From contig FP929003.1 in the NCBI GenBank assembly GCA_000196815.1, positions 2,813,501 to 2,877,500 on the forward strand: a DNA stretch of 64,000 nucleotides. The letters run 5' to 3'. Of this stretch, positions 8,851-17,429 are shown in pieces. The notes under the pieces were generated by a model that worked only from the letters and a program-made list of their open reading frames with translations, was not told the origin of the DNA and did no database searches. Every line of letters starts with the position of its first letter. Position 1 is the first letter of the stretch. Made by a program: the position numbers and the translations under genes. The stretch is from Nitrospira defluvii (GTDB lineage: Bacteria; Nitrospirota; Nitrospiria; Nitrospirales; Nitrospiraceae).

Positions 8851-10212
8851 CTAAGTAAATTCTGGTGTGTATCCAACGCCGCGCCACACGACCCCTGCTG
8901 CGGCCATTGCTGCAGGCTCGAATACTCCACGGCCATCAATCACAAGAGCACGGGTCATCAATTTCAAAAAATCAGTCGGCTGAATACTTCGATACTCAGG
9001 CCACGCCGTCACGAGACAACAAGCGTCGCTCTTCTTCAACGCTTCCTCCCAACCTTCAGCAAACACGACATCCCGGAATTCCGGTCGCTTCTTCGCATGG
9101 GGCATGGCAATGGGGTCATGGGCGAGCACCTTTGCGCCCTTCCTCCGAAGCTCAGCCACCAAGGGCAAGGCCGGCGATTCCCGCAAATCATCCGTTCCAG
9201 GTTTAAATGCGAGGCCGAGCACGGCCACGGTCTTGCCTGCTAGCTTCAACTCTTTTTCCAGCAGGGCGACCATCCGGAGAGGCTGGTCGGCATTAATGTC
9301 CAACACGGCGTCCAACATCCGAGTCTGCTCGCCCACGGTACGCCCAAAGCTTCGAAGCGCCGCCACATCTTTCGGGAAACAACTGCCCCCAAACCCCAAA
9401 CCATGCCAAAGATACTCTGTTACTCCTGCCGCCCCACCTACCTGTCCATTGATTGGCGTAAGCCGCCTATCAAGATGAACCCCCTTCCACACCAAACGCG
9501 CGTCGACACCGGGGACTGCGGAACACATATTGCCGATTTCATTCGAGAATGAAATCATCGTGGCAAGCAGGGAATTGGATACATACTTAATCATCTCAGC
9601 CGTGCGCGGGGTTGTCACCAATTTAGGACAGGTGAAATCGGCATAGACGTTCAGAAACACCTCTGCGGTCATGGAGTCTGTGACACCGACCACAATGCGG
9701 TCCGGAACACGAAAGTCCTCGACGGCACGACCTTCCCTCAAAAACTCCGGATTCATGCATAAACCCCAGCCGTCCCCCACTTTCCTACCCACGTGAGACT
9801 CAATAGCGGCCTTCACCGGTCCCTCCGTGGTTCCAGGCAATACCGTACTCTTCACTGCCACAACATGGTATCCACGTTTGCTCGCTAGAGCCGACCCGAT
9901 CTCCTTTGCGGCAGCCACAATTTGCGACATGTCCATCCGACCATCCACCGTGGGCGTACCAACGCAGATTAGAGTTACATCAGAATCGAGAATGGCGGTC
10001 TTTGCATCCGTGGTGGCAGACAACATTCCCTTGTCGCGCGCCGAGCGAAGTAACTTATCTAATCCTATTTCATGAATCGGTGGACGTCCGGCGTTAATTT
10101 CCTGTACCACCTCAGGCCTGATGTCGATACAGGTCACCTGGTGCCCACGCTCTGCCAAGCAGGCCCCTGATACAAGCCCCACATATCCTGTCCCCATCAC
10201 TGATATCTTCAT
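8851..10212 (-). CDS. ugd: UDP-glucose 6-dehydrogenase
   Basis: A 453-residue nucleotide-sugar dehydrogenase that oxidises UDP-glucose to UDP-glucuronate with two NAD+. The start MKISVMGTGYVGLVSGACLA is the Rossmann motif. ESPALPL and the catalytic-Cys region GFGGSCFPKDVAAL near residue 260 are both present, and the C-terminal domain carries VLGLAFKPGTDDLRESPAL. I prefer the ATG at 10210-10212 because AGGG lies five bases upstream; a GTG two codons earlier is the alternative. It lies 14 bases after a UDP-glucuronate decarboxylase-like gene, so together they probably supply UDP-glucuronate and a derived pentose. Confidence 0.93.
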   Translation of the reverse strand: MKISVMGTGYVGLVSGACLAERGHQVTCIDIRPEVVQEINAGRPPIHEIGLDKLLRSARDKGMLSATTDAKTAILDSDVTLICVGTPTVDGRMDMSQIVAAAKEIGSALASKRGYHVVAVKSTVLPGTTEGPVKAAIESHVGRKVGDGWGLCMNPEFLREGRAVEDFRVPDRIVVGVTDSMTAEVFLNVYADFTCPKLVTTPRTAEMIKYVSNSLLATMISFSNEIGNMCSAVPGVDARLVWKGVHLDRRLTPINGQVGGAAGVTEYLWHGLGFGGSCFPKDVAALRSFGRTVGEQTRMLDAVLDINADQPLRMVALLEKELKLAGKTVAVLGLAFKPGTDDLRESPALPLVAELRRKGAKVLAHDPIAMPHAKKRPEFRDVVFAEGWEEALKKSDACCLVTAWPEYRSIQPTDFLKLMTRALVIDGRGVFEPAAMAAAGVVWRGVGYTPEFT

Positions 10213-10226
10213 GGTCACCCTAATGG

Positions 10227-11360
10227 TTAGCCGACACGTTCATCTTTCGCCAGCTCTTCCAAGCCAACGAACTGCTTGTACCATTGCAGCATTCTGCTCA
10301 GTCCGAACCGGAGATCGACCAGCGGGGTATAGCCGAGAAGCGATCGAGACTTCTCAAGATTCGGACAACGGCGGTTGGGATTATCCGTCAGATAGTCGGC
10401 TTCCTCACTCGGCGTATGGATAACTTTCCGCTTACTACCGGCTACCTCCAGCAACATACGACCGAGCTCTCGCATTGAAATTTCAGGCGAATCACTGCCT
10501 ATATTGAACGGTTCAGCATGATGCGATGATAACAGGGTCAAGAGATATCCGGTCAGTGCATCCGAGACATAACAAAACGTACGAGTCGGACTCCCATCCG
10601 AGCGAAGGACGATATCGCGATCGGCCAGGATATCGCGACAAAAATCAGGCAACACGCGGCCGTCTGCCAAGCGCAATCCAGGGCCAAAGTTATTGAACGG
10701 TCGGACGATCTTCGCGCGCACACCATGTTGCTGGTGGTATAAATAGCAGAGCGTCTCGCCCAAACGCTTCGATTCGTCATAACACGCTCGAGGACCGATA
10801 CATGACACATTGCCACGATAGGCCTCGTTCGTTGGAATTTCATGAGCCGGCGGATCACCGTAAATCTCACTTGAGCTGAAATAGAGGATACTTTCAGCCC
10901 GATGACTCTTGGCAAGCTCGAGCATATGCCGTAAGCCGGAGATATTCGTATCCAAAGTTTCCAACGGGTATTGTCGATACACTTTCGGACTGGCGATGGA
11001 TGCGCCGTGAATAATGAAATCGAAACGATGGCCCGCTGATCCCATCCAGGGCTTGGTAATATCTTGCCGGACCAGCTGTATGTCGGGGCTAGCTGCGGCT
11101 AACTCAGTCAGCCAGCGTGGGCAACCCCGGATGTAATTGTCGGCGGCGACTATGGACAGCGGTTCAGTCTTTAAGAGGTTCCGATTTAGATACGAAAAAA
11201 AATGGAGGAATCCAAACCCGAGAAATCCCGCTGCCCCCGTAACAAGAATATGCTTCCCGCGAAACGCCTCCAATCGAGGGCCCAGCGTCTTCTCCATTCG
11301 CGCCCAATCTTCATCCAACCATGCCTGCGCCTGCCCGAACAAAGATGCATCAGCGGTCAT
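10227..11360 (-). CDS. UDP-glucuronate decarboxylase-like SDR
   Basis: About 377 residues. After a 45-residue leader, the NAD motif is VTGAAGFLGFGFLHFF. The Ser/Tyr/Lys catalytic set lies in YFSSSEIYGDP and ACYDESKRLGETL, and the product-binding stretch is IVRPFNNFGPGLR. This resembles UDP-xylose synthase and dTDP-glucose dehydratase relatives, most closely the decarboxylase branch. The gene follows rfbF by 80-85 bases and precedes ugd, whose product UDP-glucuronate would be its expected substrate. GAGAGGAG lies upstream of two close ATGs (11366 and 11360); the second has the better spacing. It is not a canonical RfbG, so a CDP-glucose dehydratase is not obvious in the window. Confidence 0.75.
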   Translation of the reverse strand: MTADASLFGQAQAWLDEDWARMEKTLGPRLEAFRGKHILVTGAAGFLGFGFLHFFSYLNRNLLKTEPLSIVAADNYIRGCPRWLTELAAASPDIQLVRQDITKPWMGSAGHRFDFIIHGASIASPKVYRQYPLETLDTNISGLRHMLELAKSHRAESILYFSSSEIYGDPPAHEIPTNEAYRGNVSCIGPRACYDESKRLGETLCYLYHQQHGVRAKIVRPFNNFGPGLRLADGRVLPDFCRDILADRDIVLRSDGSPTRTFCYVSDALTGYLLTLLSSHHAEPFNIGSDSPEISMRELGRMLLEVAGSKRKVIHTPSEEADYLTDNPNRRCPNLEKSRSLLGYTPLVDLRFGLSRMLQWYKQFVGLEELAKDERVG

Positions 11361-11445
11361 TGACATGTACTCCTCTCTGCCTGTGCACGATGCCGCCAAG
11401 AGTCCGCGACCTTATGCATTTCAGAATTCGAATATTCAGTACTCG

Positions 11446-12216
11446 TCACCATAACTTCCAGGGAGCCTTGCCAGAATTCCACAACTCCTCCAGGTAACTC
11501 TTTTCTTTTAGGGTATCCATGCACGACCAGAATCCGTAGTGTTTATACCCTACCATCTCGCCGGCGTGAGCGAGGCGTTCGACTGGCTCACGCTCCCAAG
11601 CCGTATGATCACCATCAATATAGTCCAAGGCCTTTGTGTTGAGGACAAAAAATCCGCCGTTGATCCACCCCTCCCCAGACTCAGGCTTCTCAAAAAACTC
11701 AGTCACTCGGTCGCCGTCAAATCCAATCCGACCAAACCTCGCTGGGGACCGGACTGAGGTCATGGTTGCAATTTTCCCATGGGAGCGATGAAAATCCAGC
11801 AACTTGCTGATATTCAGATCTGCCACGCCATCCCCGTACGTCAACATGAATGTTTCATCGTTTCCTAGCCATTTCCTCAAACGCCTTACCCGTCCACCCG
11901 TCTGCGTTGTCTGTCCTGTATCGGCCAGATGAACGGTCCACTTCGGCTGGTTTCCATCATGAATTGTCGTTTTTCCCGTTGAGAGATCCACCGACAAGTC
12001 ATTGTTGATGGCAAAGAAATTCAGGAAGTACTCTTTAATCATTTCCCCTTTATAGCCAAGGGCAATGATAAACTCGGTTACTCCATACACCGCATGAATT
12101 TGCATGATATGCCAGAGGATTGGCTTGCCGCCGATTTCCACCATCGGCTTTGGACGAAGCACGGTTTCCTCGGACAATCGAGTTCCCAATCCCCCAGCTA
12201 AAATCACCGCTTTCAT
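11446..12216 (-). CDS. rfbF: Glucose-1-phosphate cytidylyltransferase
   Basis: A 256-residue nucleotidyltransferase that makes CDP-glucose from CTP and glucose-1-phosphate. It opens MKAVILAGGLGTRLSEET, followed by RPKPMVEIGGKPILWHIM, and contains TYGDGVADLNI near residue 125, ARFGRIGFDGDRVTEFFEKP near 160 and FWSCMDTLKEKSYLEELW near the end, all characteristic of RfbF. The ATG at 12214-12216 follows GGAGG by seven bases. CDP-glucose normally feeds RfbG and RfbH to make CDP-deoxysugars. Neither has a clear copy here, so the pathway either uses the SDRs in this cluster or genes elsewhere. Confidence 0.93.
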   Translation of the reverse strand: MKAVILAGGLGTRLSEETVLRPKPMVEIGGKPILWHIMQIHAVYGVTEFIIALGYKGEMIKEYFLNFFAINNDLSVDLSTGKTTIHDGNQPKWTVHLADTGQTTQTGGRVRRLRKWLGNDETFMLTYGDGVADLNISKLLDFHRSHGKIATMTSVRSPARFGRIGFDGDRVTEFFEKPESGEGWINGGFFVLNTKALDYIDGDHTAWEREPVERLAHAGEMVGYKHYGFWSCMDTLKEKSYLEELWNSGKAPWKLW

Positions 12217-12791
12217 GTCCCTACCTCCAGCAATCAATCATTGTCGCCATCCGTACTGACATGGATACCTACTTCAGAGCACATACCTATCTGCAGCGAG
12301 CAGGAGGCATAACTCCCCAGAACATCATCGAAAGCTCGCCAATTCCCAAACTCATAGTCGTATTCACAGAATGTGCCGTCCCACTCAATTCTGTTCCCAC
12401 AGGCACGACAAACTCACCATGGCCGGTAGGGGGCATTAGTCTTTACCATATCATCTTTAAGCTGAAAGACCTCCTCAAATAGCATTCTACTCGCCAAGTA
12501 AGGTGGAGCTGAGCTTTCGCGTTAAGACCGCCCGTAGTCTCGCATCATTCACACAGCCCAAGGAGTCGGGAAACGCGAGACTTATTTCAATCTCTGGCTT
12601 TACACAGCTAACTATCTCTTATTCACGCCGGAATCCTATTCGCATGCCAACAGAGTTACTCACACGAACATATTTGCAAGCGTATTAGCCGATCACAGAA
12701 CAACCAACAGCACAACCCTATCGATTGTCATGATTCCATGCTCTCAACCCAGCGAGGAGCAATCATACCAGTACTGACTAGTGGTTCCCTG
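12217..12791 (-). other. 575-base gap between wzt and rfbF with a broken small CxxC reading frame
   Basis: No intact gene is visible. On the minus strand, an ATG at 12487-12485 opens MLFEEVFQLKDDMVKTNAPY, meets a TGA at 12419-12417, then continues in the same frame for about 60 codons to a TGA at 12238-12236. The second part starts VCRACGNRIEWDGTFCEYDY, which looks like a zinc-ribbon segment. It could be a small protein gene killed by one nonsense change, or chance. The remaining 300 bases toward wzt (12488-12791) show nothing I can name; an upstream promoter for rfbF may lie here but no good -35/-10 pair stands out. Confidence 0.35.
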
Positions 12792-14063
12792 TCATAGCGA
12801 GCTATGCTCTGTTGTCCATCGAAGCAAGGGCCTTACAACCCCTTCCCACCGTCCTGTCACGTCACCCCGTGCCGTATCCCTGGTCCCAGGATCCACAACT
12901 CGAAAACCCACAGCTCGCGGCACATCACAATGCTCATGCCAAGGATCTTCCGAAAAAATCCCTCCCCCTACTACCATTGTTCCCTCTGACAGAAAATTCC
13001 CAGGAATCCAGGCGGTACTAACATATCGACCCACGGGACGAGGACGCCTGTACCATGCTGGATCCCGGTCGTTGACGATGAACGCGATCACGTCTTCTTC
13101 GGTATTGAAACCAAATTGCGCAACAACCATCTGCCCCGGCTTGAGGATGTCATATTCGATTTCTACGCGCATAGGCTTTCGAATATCGATGACATCCGAA
13201 ATCTGTCCCGCTTCGGATCTGACCCGCAAGGCACGGAGGCGCGCAACGTTATTGCCCGGAGCCTGGGTCGGATCCGGCCATTCCACTACCGGCTGGATGT
13301 GTCCGGCATGGAGGTAGTGATTCACCACCTCATGCGCCGGCCCTGCTTGCACGATCTCGCCCTTGTTCAACAGAATCGCGCGGGAACACATCCGGGTAAT
13401 CGCCGGCATGTCATGGGAGACGAGGATCACCGTCCGCCCGTGCTGCCCCACATCTTCCATCTTCCCCATGCACTTCTTTTGAAACCGGACGTCCCCCACC
13501 GCCAACACCTCATCGACGATCAGAATGTCCGGATCCATATGGGCCAGCACGGAGAACCCTAACCGGACATACATGCCGCTGGAATAATGTTTCACCGGCG
13601 TGTCGATAAACTGCTCCACTTCGGCAAACGCCACGATCTCGTCGAACTTACGGGCGATCTCCTGCCGCTTCATGCCGAGAATCGCGCCGCTCATAAAGAC
13701 GTTGTCGCGACCGGTCAGTTCCGGATGAAAGCCCGTGCCCACTTCCAATAAGCCACAAAATCGGCCGTGGATGAGCGCACGGCCTTGGGTGGGTTCCGTC
13801 ACCCGCGAGAGGATCTTGAGGAGCGTGCTCTTGCCCGAGCCGTTGGTGCCGATGACTCCGAAGACTTCGCCTTTTTTGATCTCAAACGATACATCGCGTA
13901 GTGCCCACAGGGTGTCCTGGGGCTGGGGGGAAGCCGACGGGCCACCGATGAGGCGGCGGAGCCCACGCGTCAAGGCTCCGGCGAGAGAGCCGTCTTGAGC
14001 ATGCGTCGTCCCCAGGCGATAGCGCTTGGAGAGCCCGGTGACGCTGACAGCGATGTTGCTCAT
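12792..14063 (-). CDS. wzt: ABC transporter ATPase for polysaccharide export, with Wzt C-terminal domain
   Basis: A 423-residue protein. Residues 1-240 are the nucleotide-binding domain: Walker A GTNGSGKST near residue 78, signature YSSGMYVRLGFSV near 155 and Walker B ILIVDEVLAVGD near 178. Residues 260-423 form a Wzt_C-like beta-sandwich (VEIEYDILKPGQMVVAQFGF, VGRYVSTAWIPGNFL) that in O-antigen systems recognises the finished glycan end. It lies immediately after the permease gene (stop TAG then ATG). It should power export of a lipid-linked glycan across the inner membrane. The extended C-terminus suggests that export depends on a terminal modification, consistent with methyltransferase genes in the same operon. 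Confidence 0.92.
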   Translation of the reverse strand: MSNIAVSVTGLSKRYRLGTTHAQDGSLAGALTRGLRRLIGGPSASPQPQDTLWALRDVSFEIKKGEVFGVIGTNGSGKSTLLKILSRVTEPTQGRALIHGRFCGLLEVGTGFHPELTGRDNVFMSGAILGMKRQEIARKFDEIVAFAEVEQFIDTPVKHYSSGMYVRLGFSVLAHMDPDILIVDEVLAVGDVRFQKKCMGKMEDVGQHGRTVILVSHDMPAITRMCSRAILLNKGEIVQAGPAHEVVNHYLHAGHIQPVVEWPDPTQAPGNNVARLRALRVRSEAGQISDVIDIRKPMRVEIEYDILKPGQMVVAQFGFNTEEDVIAFIVNDRDPAWYRRPRPVGRYVSTAWIPGNFLSEGTMVVGGGIFSEDPWHEHCDVPRAVGFRVVDPGTRDTARGDVTGRWEGVVRPLLRWTTEHSSL

Positions 14064-14909
14064 CTAAATCAGATCGGCGAAGGTTCGCTCCACCCTCCGA
14101 AAAAACATGACACCCCCGATCAGCAAGAATCCCACAACACCCAAACTCACCGCCACCATAGTCCAGTCGGGGGCCGACTTGCCGAGTAGCGCCCACCGAA
14201 ATCCCTCAATCACCCCTGCCATAGGGTTTAAACCGTAGTACCACCGGAGCGACTCGGGTACCAGAGATGCTGGGTAGAGCACCGGAGAGGCGAACATCCA
14301 CAACTGCGTCACCAATGGGACGACCGAAGCCACATCACGATATTTCACATTGAGGGCCGACAGCCACAGACTTACCGACAACGCCGTGAGCAGTGCGACA
14401 AGAACGAACAGAGGCAGAAACAACACCGTCCACTGGGGCAGCACTTGATACCAGGTCATCATTCCCATAAGGATCAGCAGACCGACGGTAAAATCAACGA
14501 GATTAATGAAGGTGGCAGCGATTGGAATGATCAGCCGTGGAAAGTAGACTTTCTTAATCAGGCCGCCTTCGGTCACCACGCTCAATGTGCTGCGCTCCAG
14601 GCTCCTCGCAAATAGGGACCATGGCAGAATGGCAGCGAATGCAAAGAGTGGATAAGGCAGTCCATCTGAAGGCACTTTTGCCAAGTAACTGAATACTAGG
14701 GTGAAGATCAGCGTGCTGAGCAAAGGCTGCATGAGGGCCCAGCCAGCCCCGATAGCGGTCTGAGCATAGCGGGTTTTGAGATCACGCCATGCGAGAAAGT
14801 ACAACAATTCCCGTGCAGCCCACAATTCACGCCATCCCACCTGGACATAACCTGTGCGGGGTTCTATTACCAGCACGGCCATGCTTTCTTGCTCTACTGT
14901 AGATTCCAT
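14064..14909 (-). CDS. wzm: ABC-2 type polysaccharide export permease
   Basis: A 281-residue integral membrane protein with about six helices. It begins with a cytosolic segment (RELLYFLAWRDLKTRYAQT), followed by the ABC2_membrane core with ILPWSLFARSLERST and the late motif LNPMAGVIEGFRWALLGK. These are signatures of Wzm/TagG-type permeases that pair with a Wzt ATPase. It is the first gene of the second polysaccharide block, after a 555-base gap, so a promoter probably lies just upstream. It should export a polyprenyl-linked chain in partnership with the ATPase encoded directly after it. Start ATG is at 14909; a later in-frame ATG (MAVLVIEP) is possible. Confidence 0.92.
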   Translation of the reverse strand: MESTVEQESMAVLVIEPRTGYVQVGWRELWAARELLYFLAWRDLKTRYAQTAIGAGWALMQPLLSTLIFTLVFSYLAKVPSDGLPYPLFAFAAILPWSLFARSLERSTLSVVTEGGLIKKVYFPRLIIPIAATFINLVDFTVGLLILMGMMTWYQVLPQWTVLFLPLFVLVALLTALSVSLWLSALNVKYRDVASVVPLVTQLWMFASPVLYPASLVPESLRWYYGLNPMAGVIEGFRWALLGKSAPDWTMVAVSLGVVGFLLIGGVMFFRRVERTFADLI

Positions 14910-15464
14910 CCTGATACCTAGCTAGCTATTGAATTCCGCCACCCGAGACCAAAGTTCCGGCACAACTACCTCTCTGCTCCTTCTAGAGCAAATGACCGGA
15001 ATCCACTTCTTTTCATGGGTCTTCCCAAGTGGAATGTGTCAATGAATGTTGACGGATCCACACCACAAGAGTAGCACAGCCGGCAGGAAATGATTTCTAT
15101 CCTAATCAAATGCGCTGCTTATGATCGAAGAATAGTGCACACTCAATGGAGGCAAGCAAATACGCTTCTCGAGAGGCAGAGAACCATCCTGTTGAACTAC
15201 CAGCACCCGCGCTTATGCATGTGAGAGAAACGACTCGGGACGGGATCTGCTGATACCACTCTCGCAATGCGCCCCAATAGGCAAGAAGTCGACCCACGAT
15301 GCGAATACTGAACGTCAGCACAGTTTGACTGTTGTCGAAAGTAGTAACTATCTAATCGCGAGCAACAAAACGTCAGAGAAACCTGGGCATCGTCAATTTC
15401 AAAAATTTCCCTGAGAAGAACACTAACTGGGTATAACCGCTGACGGACTCTTTCCAGAATGCAC
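14910..15464. other. 555-base intergenic stretch between deacetylase and wzm
   Basis: I found no convincing gene here on either strand; the open frames are short and lack domain character. The region separates the XrtA-type export block from the Wzm/Wzt and sugar block, both on the minus strand, so it is likely to hold a terminator and a promoter for wzm. I could not pick out a clear hairpin with a T run or a convincing sigma-70 or sigma-54 site. Confidence 0.4.
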
Positions 15465-16352
15465 CTACACTTCCGAAATCTGAGGAACCAGCCGCGCACT
15501 GTGCATTTGTTCAATTTGTGGAAAGACTTCTCGAATTGGAGCAAAAGAGAAATCTTGCAAGAGTTCCCGCATTCGGATTTCGGTCTTATCAAGATTCAAG
15601 TAGTGTCGCACTCGCGACACCAATGAACCTTCCATTCTTGGCTGATCCGGGTCGAATTCCCACGGATGCATATACATCACTAGTGAAGTCCCCTCGGCTT
15701 CCAACTTGCGAAGGAGTGCACGCAACAGTGCATACGGATACAACCTAAAATACCCACCCCCAGCAACGGGTAGCCGCACCCCCAAGCACTTAACCGTTGA
15801 GGGGGGCACCTCCCACAGGAGACCTGATGCGGTCAACAGTTGATGCGCCTCAGGGTTTGCAGAGGGCACACCGTAGCGATCATGGAGTACCGGGAAAATA
15901 CTGGAATCGTAGACATAGCCCTCTTCAACCAGAATCTGAGTCGCCCACATCGTATCTTTGGTGATGGAAAAGCTCGGTGCACGATAGCCAAGCATAGGCT
16001 GAGAAAGAATGTTCTCTAAGATACCTTTGGCCTTACGAATATCCTCGCGAAAAGTACTAGGAGTTTGGCTTGTTATGAGTTCATGGGCATACCCATGTGA
16101 AGCCACTTCGTGTCCACCGGATGCAATACGACGAACTAATGAAGGATACCGCTCTGCTACCCATCCTAGAATAAAAAAGGTTGCGCGAACGCCTCTATTT
16201 TCAAGCAATCCAAGCAGTCTGTCAGTATTGTCTTCGACGCGACTCTCAAATTGCCCCCAGTGCCTTCTTCGCATAGGGGTTTCAAATGCCGAAACCTGAA
16301 AATGCTCTTCGACATCAAATGACAAACAATGTCTAGGAATTGACTCAGGCAT
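15465..16352 (-). CDS. XrtA-type polysaccharide deacetylase
   Basis: A 295-residue NodB-fold carbohydrate esterase. It begins HCLSFDVEEHFQVSAFE, the hallmark start of the polysaccharide deacetylases associated with exosortase (XrtA/PEP-CTERM) loci. Metal and catalytic residues are visible in FDVEEHF (Asp near 14) and ASHGYAHE (His pair near 83-87), with the late motif MYMHPWEFDPDQPR near 225. It should remove N-acetyl groups from glycan amino sugars in the cell envelope; there is no evident signal peptide, as is usual in this subfamily. It lies 10 bases after the sugar transferase gene and ends the first polysaccharide block. Confidence 0.9.
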   Translation of the reverse strand: MPESIPRHCLSFDVEEHFQVSAFETPMRRRHWGQFESRVEDNTDRLLGLLENRGVRATFFILGWVAERYPSLVRRIASGGHEVASHGYAHELITSQTPSTFREDIRKAKGILENILSQPMLGYRAPSFSITKDTMWATQILVEEGYVYDSSIFPVLHDRYGVPSANPEAHQLLTASGLLWEVPPSTVKCLGVRLPVAGGGYFRLYPYALLRALLRKLEAEGTSLVMYMHPWEFDPDQPRMEGSLVSRVRHYLNLDKTEIRMRELLQDFSFAPIREVFPQIEQMHSARLVPQISEV

Positions 16353-16361
16353 TTGCGCCCC

Positions 16362-17429
16362 CTACCGTGCCCCCTCACCCATCAACATTACTTTCACTGT
16401 ATGAATAACAATTCGCAAATCCAAGGCCAGTGACAAATTCTTCACATAGAAGAGGTCATATTGAAGCTTGACGTGCGAGTCTTCCTTCGATGCACCATAC
16501 CGAAAACGGGTTTGTGCCCACCCTGTGATTCCTGGACGGACGGTATGCCTGAGATCGTAATAAGGTATGGTGTTTCTGAGTTCCTGCACAAACACCGGCC
16601 GCTCTGGTCTTGGGCCAACCAAACTCATCTCGCCTCTCATCACATTGATTAGTTGAGGAAGTTCATCCAACCTCCACTTCCGAATCCATCGACCAACTCT
16701 GGATACCCTAGGATCTTCACTTGTGGCCCATCTCGCCCCGCTTTGTTCAGCATCCTGCCGCATGGACCTGAACTTCCAGATCATGTAAGGGCGGCCGCGA
16801 AGCCCAACTCGCATTTGCCGGTAGAACACAGGACCGGACGAGTCTACTTTGATAAGGATAGAGAGAAGCAATACTAGCGGCACCAGTGCGACTATTCCTA
16901 CGATTGCCACTAAAACATCCAGGCACCGCTTCAAGAGCATCGTGACTAATCGACGCCGGAACCCCGTCGAAAAGATGAGTGCACTCGGCTTGAGATGGTC
17001 AATCGAAAGGCGGCCTGATTCTTCCTCATATAAATAGTGGCCATCAACAACATCACGCCCCATGGCCTTCATGTCCAACAGCGTTTGAACGGGCAGAACT
17101 GCGCGACGATCTTCCAAACACACGGCCACGGTATGAACTTGGTATCGCTCCGCAATCTCAAATAGTTGATCGTACGTGCCGATGATGCTCGGATTTACCA
17201 ACCGCTCACCTACCCGACTCGCATCCTTATCAAGAAATCCCACTACTTCGGTAAAACCGGTTCGTTTAGACAGAAGGGTCTGACAGAGATCTCGAGCAAG
17301 GGGCCCAACACCTAGAATTAACACTCTCCGCGTGAACTTAGGAAAGCTAACCGACACCGAAACTAGTGGTGGTTGGTTGACCACAGTCTCGAGGCCGATC
17401 TCCTGTTCGGACTTACTTGAGCTGTTCAT
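16362..17429 (-). CDS. Polyprenyl-phosphate sugar phosphotransferase, XrtA-system type
   Basis: A 355-residue protein. Residues 30-160 are a nucleotide-binding-like domain (RRVLILGVGPLARDLCQTL). A single membrane helix follows at about 175-200 (LLKRCLDVLVAIVGIVAL), then the bacterial sugar transferase domain with VGLRGRPYMIWKFRSM, DELPQLINVMRGEMSLVGPR and RPGITGWAQ. It loads the first sugar-phosphate onto undecaprenyl phosphate. Family members in exosortase loci usually have four extra N-terminal helices and about 460 residues; this one lacks them. The ATG at 17427-17429 lies inside the end of the upstream gene, a 17-base overlap. Confidence 0.88.
   Translation of the reverse strand: MNSSSKSEQEIGLETVVNQPPLVSVSVSFPKFTRRVLILGVGPLARDLCQTLLSKRTGFTEVVGFLDKDASRVGERLVNPSIIGTYDQLFEIAERYQVHTVAVCLEDRRAVLPVQTLLDMKAMGRDVVDGHYLYEEESGRLSIDHLKPSALIFSTGFRRRLVTMLLKRCLDVLVAIVGIVALVPLVLLLSILIKVDSSGPVFYRQMRVGLRGRPYMIWKFRSMRQDAEQSGARWATSEDPRVSRVGRWIRKWRLDELPQLINVMRGEMSLVGPRPERPVFVQELRNTIPYYDLRHTVRPGITGWAQTRFRYGASKEDSHVKLQYDLFYVKNLSLALDLRIVIHTVKVMLMGEGAR

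Noticed and set aside
10227-11360. Assignment of this SDR as CDP-glucose 4,6-dehydratase (RfbG) because it follows rfbF
   Set aside because: Its motifs fit the UDP-glucuronate decarboxylase branch better, and ugd follows it. Position alone is not enough.
12360-12419. SECIS element and selenoprotein gene
   Set aside because: The possible stem is only five base pairs with a large loop, and no selenocysteine genes are in the window. A simple nonsense change explains it better, so it is listed only as an observation.
16362-17429. Frameshift explanation for the short sugar transferase
   Set aside because: No N-terminal membrane-helix region of the longer family form is readable upstream; that DNA is the well-conserved kinase gene, so the short form seems genuine.
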